From Chloroflexota bacterium (GTDB taxonomy: Bacteria > Chloroflexota > Dormibacteria > Dormibacterales > Dormibacteraceae): 6,393 nucleotides of DNA. Positions within the stretch are counted from its first letter, which is position 1; each line of letters opens with the position of its first letter. Positions 4,867 to 6,393 of this stretch are shown here, piece by piece. The stretch is taken from NCBI GenBank assembly GCA_005879675.1, contig VBJE01000263.1:1-6393 (forward strand), given 5' to 3'. The position numbers were made by a program, and so were the translations under genes. Under the pieces are notes generated by a model. That model had not been told where the DNA came from. It saw only the letters and a program-made list of their open reading frames with translations, and ran no database searches.

Positions 4867-6170
4867 GCGCTGTTCCAGGCGGGTCCGGAAGGAAACTCGT
4901 ACTCGCGGATCGACTCCGGGCGCATGGTGATGCTCCAGCCGGGCGCCGACGGGGCCATGTAGCAGCCGTCGCGGATCACGACCGGGTCGAGGAAGTGCTC
5001 GTGCAGGTGCTCGACATACTCCAGCACCCTGTTGTCCAGCGAGCCGCTCACCGCGATGTAGTCGAACATCGAGACGTGCTGCACGTACTCGCACAGTCCG
5101 ACGCCGCCGGCGTGCGGGCACACGGGCACGCCGAACTTTGCGGCCAGGAGAAGCACGGCGAGGACCTCGTTCAGGCCGCCCAGCCTGCACGCGTCCAGCT
5201 GGCAGAAACCGATCGCCTCCGCCTGGAACAGCTGCTTGAAGATGACGCGGTTCTGACAGTGCTCGCCGGTCGCGACCTTGATCGGCGCGATCGCCCGGGC
5301 GATGGTCGCGTGCCCCAGCACGTCGTCGGGGCTGGTCGGCTCCTCGATCCAGTAGGGCTCGAACTCCGCGAGCTGCCTGACGTTGGCGATCGCGTCCCCC
5401 ACCTCCCAGACCTGGTTGGCGTCCATCATCAGGCGACGCTCGGGGCCGATCTCCTCGCGCACGATCCTCGCCCTGCGCACGTCGTCTTCGATGCGCTGCC
5501 CGACCTTCATCTTCACGTGCGTCCACCCGGCCGCCACCGCCTCCCGGCAGAGGGCCCGCAACTTCTCGTCCGAGTAGCCGAGCCAGCCCGCCGACGTCGT
5601 GTAGGCCGGGTAGCCGGAGCGCAGGATGTCCGCCTCGCGCGCCGCCCGCGTCGGCGCCATCCCCTTCAGGATGGCCAGCGCCTCGTCCGCGGTCAGCGCG
5701 TCGCTGATGTAGCGGAAGTCGATGGCGGCCACGAGCTCTTCGGGGGTCATGTCCACAAGCAGCTTCCACAACGGCTTGCGCTCTGCCTTCGCGTAGAGGT
5801 CCCACACCGCGTTGATCAGGGCGGCGGATGCGAGGTGGATGGCGCCTTTCTCCGGGCCGATCCACCGCAGCTGCTGCTCGCCGGTGATGGATCGCCAGAA
5901 GCCACGCATGTCGGATGTGATCTCTTCGAGGCTGCGCCCTATCAATATCGGCGCCAGGGCGTTGATCGCGGCGACGAGCACCTCGGTGCCCCGCCCCAGC
6001 GTGAAGGCCAGCCCGTGGCCTTCGAGGTGGTCGGCGGCGTCGGTCCTCAAGACCACGTACGCCGCCGAGTAGTCGGGCGTGGTGTGCATGGCGTCGGAGC
6101 CGGCAAGGGTGCGCGACGTGGGAAAACGCACGTCGTGAGCGGTGACGCTGACGATCTCGTGGACGCTCAC
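4863..6170 (-). CDS. fucD: L-fuconate dehydratase (enolase superfamily)
   Basis: A 435-residue enolase-superfamily enzyme that removes water from L-fuconate to give 2-keto-3-deoxy-L-fuconate; relatives may also accept D-arabinonate. The N-terminal capping domain (about 1-150) opens with the subgroup-typical DVRFPTSRTLAGSDAMHTTP (13-32) and GHGLAFTLGRGTE (51-63). The barrel carries the full catalytic set: K220/K222 in HVKMKVG, D250 and N252 in MMDANQVW, E276 in WIEEPTSPDD, E303 in TGEHCQNR, and H353 in CPHAGGVGLCEYVQH. Relative to the Xanthomonas campestris enzyme (K220, D248, E274, E301, H351) all positions are offset by two, so the active site looks intact. The length fits the family (~440). 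The start is GTG 6170, overlapping the permease stop as GTGA; no in-frame alternative gives the conserved N-terminus. The operon order is permease, fucD, FAH. Confidence 0.94.
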   Translation of the reverse strand: MSVHEIVSVTAHDVRFPTSRTLAGSDAMHTTPDYSAAYVVLRTDAADHLEGHGLAFTLGRGTEVLVAAINALAPILIGRSLEEITSDMRGFWRSITGEQQLRWIGPEKGAIHLASAALINAVWDLYAKAERKPLWKLLVDMTPEELVAAIDFRYISDALTADEALAILKGMAPTRAAREADILRSGYPAYTTSAGWLGYSDEKLRALCREAVAAGWTHVKMKVGQRIEDDVRRARIVREEIGPERRLMMDANQVWEVGDAIANVRQLAEFEPYWIEEPTSPDDVLGHATIARAIAPIKVATGEHCQNRVIFKQLFQAEAIGFCQLDACRLGGLNEVLAVLLLAAKFGVPVCPHAGGVGLCEYVQHVSMFDYIAVSGSLDNRVLEYVEHLHEHFLDPVVIRDGCYMAPSAPGWSITMRPESIREYEFPSGPAWNSA

Positions 6171-6393
6171 CCCTTGACCGCCCCGACCAGCAGGCCTCGT
6201 GCGATGTAGCGCTCGAGCGCGATCGCCATGGCGATCACCGGGCCGATCATGATGAGGATCAGGACCGACATGTACCACCACTGCGGTCCGCGGGTGGCGT
6301 TCTGGGCGGCCACCGTCAGGGGCAGCGTTTGCGCGTTGGCGCTGGTCAGGAACAGGGCGATCAGGTATTCGTTCCAGGCGAAGACGAGCACGA
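6167..6393 (-). CDS. Carbohydrate ABC transporter permease, MalG/COG0395 type (C-terminal part)
   Basis: The last ~75 residues of an inner-membrane permease subunit of a binding-protein-dependent sugar ABC importer; the rest lies beyond the right edge. The fragment has FAWNEYLIALFLT, the conserved WNEF/Y-AL helix start that follows the EAA loop, then the periplasmic TLPLTVAAQ segment. The final membrane helix is about residues 40-60. It ends in RYIARGLLVGAVKG, the hallmark tail of the second permease (Q-RYIxRGLxxGAVKG). The stop overlaps the fucD start (GTGA), so the importer and the dehydratase are one transcript. This suggests the imported compound is L-fucose, a related sugar or its acid, an inference from position only. 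The sugar-binding protein, the first permease and any regulator would be further right. Confidence 0.92.
   Translation of the reverse strand, partial: VLVFAWNEYLIALFLTSANAQTLPLTVAAQNATRGPQWWYMSVLILIMIGPVIAMAIALERYIARGLLVGAVKG

Noticed and set aside
4867..5865. Upstream in-frame extension of the FAH gene through fucD
   Set aside because: The extra ~330 codons encode Arg/Gly/Ala-rich sequence unlike any FAH domain and lie over the fucD coding frame, so it is an out-of-frame shadow rather than a fusion.
4995..6209. Long + strand open frame opposite L-fuconate dehydratase
   Set aside because: This is a GC-driven antisense shadow; the minus strand has an intact catalytic set, and the + translation has low-complexity Arg/Val/Asp composition.
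1..6393. CRISPR array, insertion sequence, tRNA, phage or defence system
   Set aside because: No spaced repeats, transposase or integrase motifs, cloverleaf or defence-type domains were seen on either strand; the genes are metabolic and transport functions.

Overview
The window comes from a GC-rich free-living bacterium. A vitamin B12-dependent class II ribonucleotide reductase, a deazaflavin-dependent-nitroreductase-family protein, an F420-dependent-NADP-oxidoreductase-family protein and frequent GTG/TTG starts fit a terrestrial Actinomycetota, Chloroflexota or Dormibacterota lineage. That placement is inference from gene content, not from a phylogenetic marker.

Layout. (1) Bases 1-276 are the 3' end of nrdJ on the + strand, followed by a strong hairpin terminator. 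(2) Bases 277-517 are a convergent intergenic gap. It holds three inverted repeats and an imperfect 23-base direct repeat, one part of which looks like a terminator for the opposing genes. (3) Bases 518-1620 are a two-gene minus-strand unit, a GNAT acetyltransferase followed by a Ddn-family (FMN/F420-binding fold) protein. (4) Bases 1635-3997 are a three-gene plus-strand unit: a CPA2-type cation/proton antiporter, an F420-dependent-NADP-oxidoreductase-family protein, and a CatE-like VOC (glyoxalase/dioxygenase) protein whose start overlaps the previous stop. (5) Bases 3994-6393 are a minus-strand sugar-acid catabolic operon, transcribed right to left: the end of a sugar ABC permease, then L-fuconate dehydratase, then a fumarylacetoacetate-hydrolase-family protein, with each junction overlapping by 4 bases.

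How the genes work together. The minus-strand operon couples uptake of a sugar or sugar acid with dehydration of the aldonate (L-fuconate, possibly its stereochemical analogue D-arabinonate) to a 2-keto-3-deoxy acid. The FAH-family enzyme then processes that product or its oxidised form. The FAH protein resembles the 2-keto-3-deoxy-D-arabinonate dehydratase (KdaD) type more than I would expect for a 2,4-diketo-3-deoxy-L-fuconate hydrolase, so the last step is open. The plus-strand trio (antiporter without a visible RCK/KTN domain, Rossmann reductase, VOC protein) could be a redox or electrophile response cassette, but this rests on context alone.

Compactness is the main structural oddity. Divergent genes start 14 bases apart, with a possible leaderless promoter between them. 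Three junctions overlap by ATGA, GTGA and TTGA. One convergent pair shares its stop codons in a CTAG palindrome. I found no insertion sequence, CRISPR array, tRNA or rRNA, and no clearly new multi-gene system.
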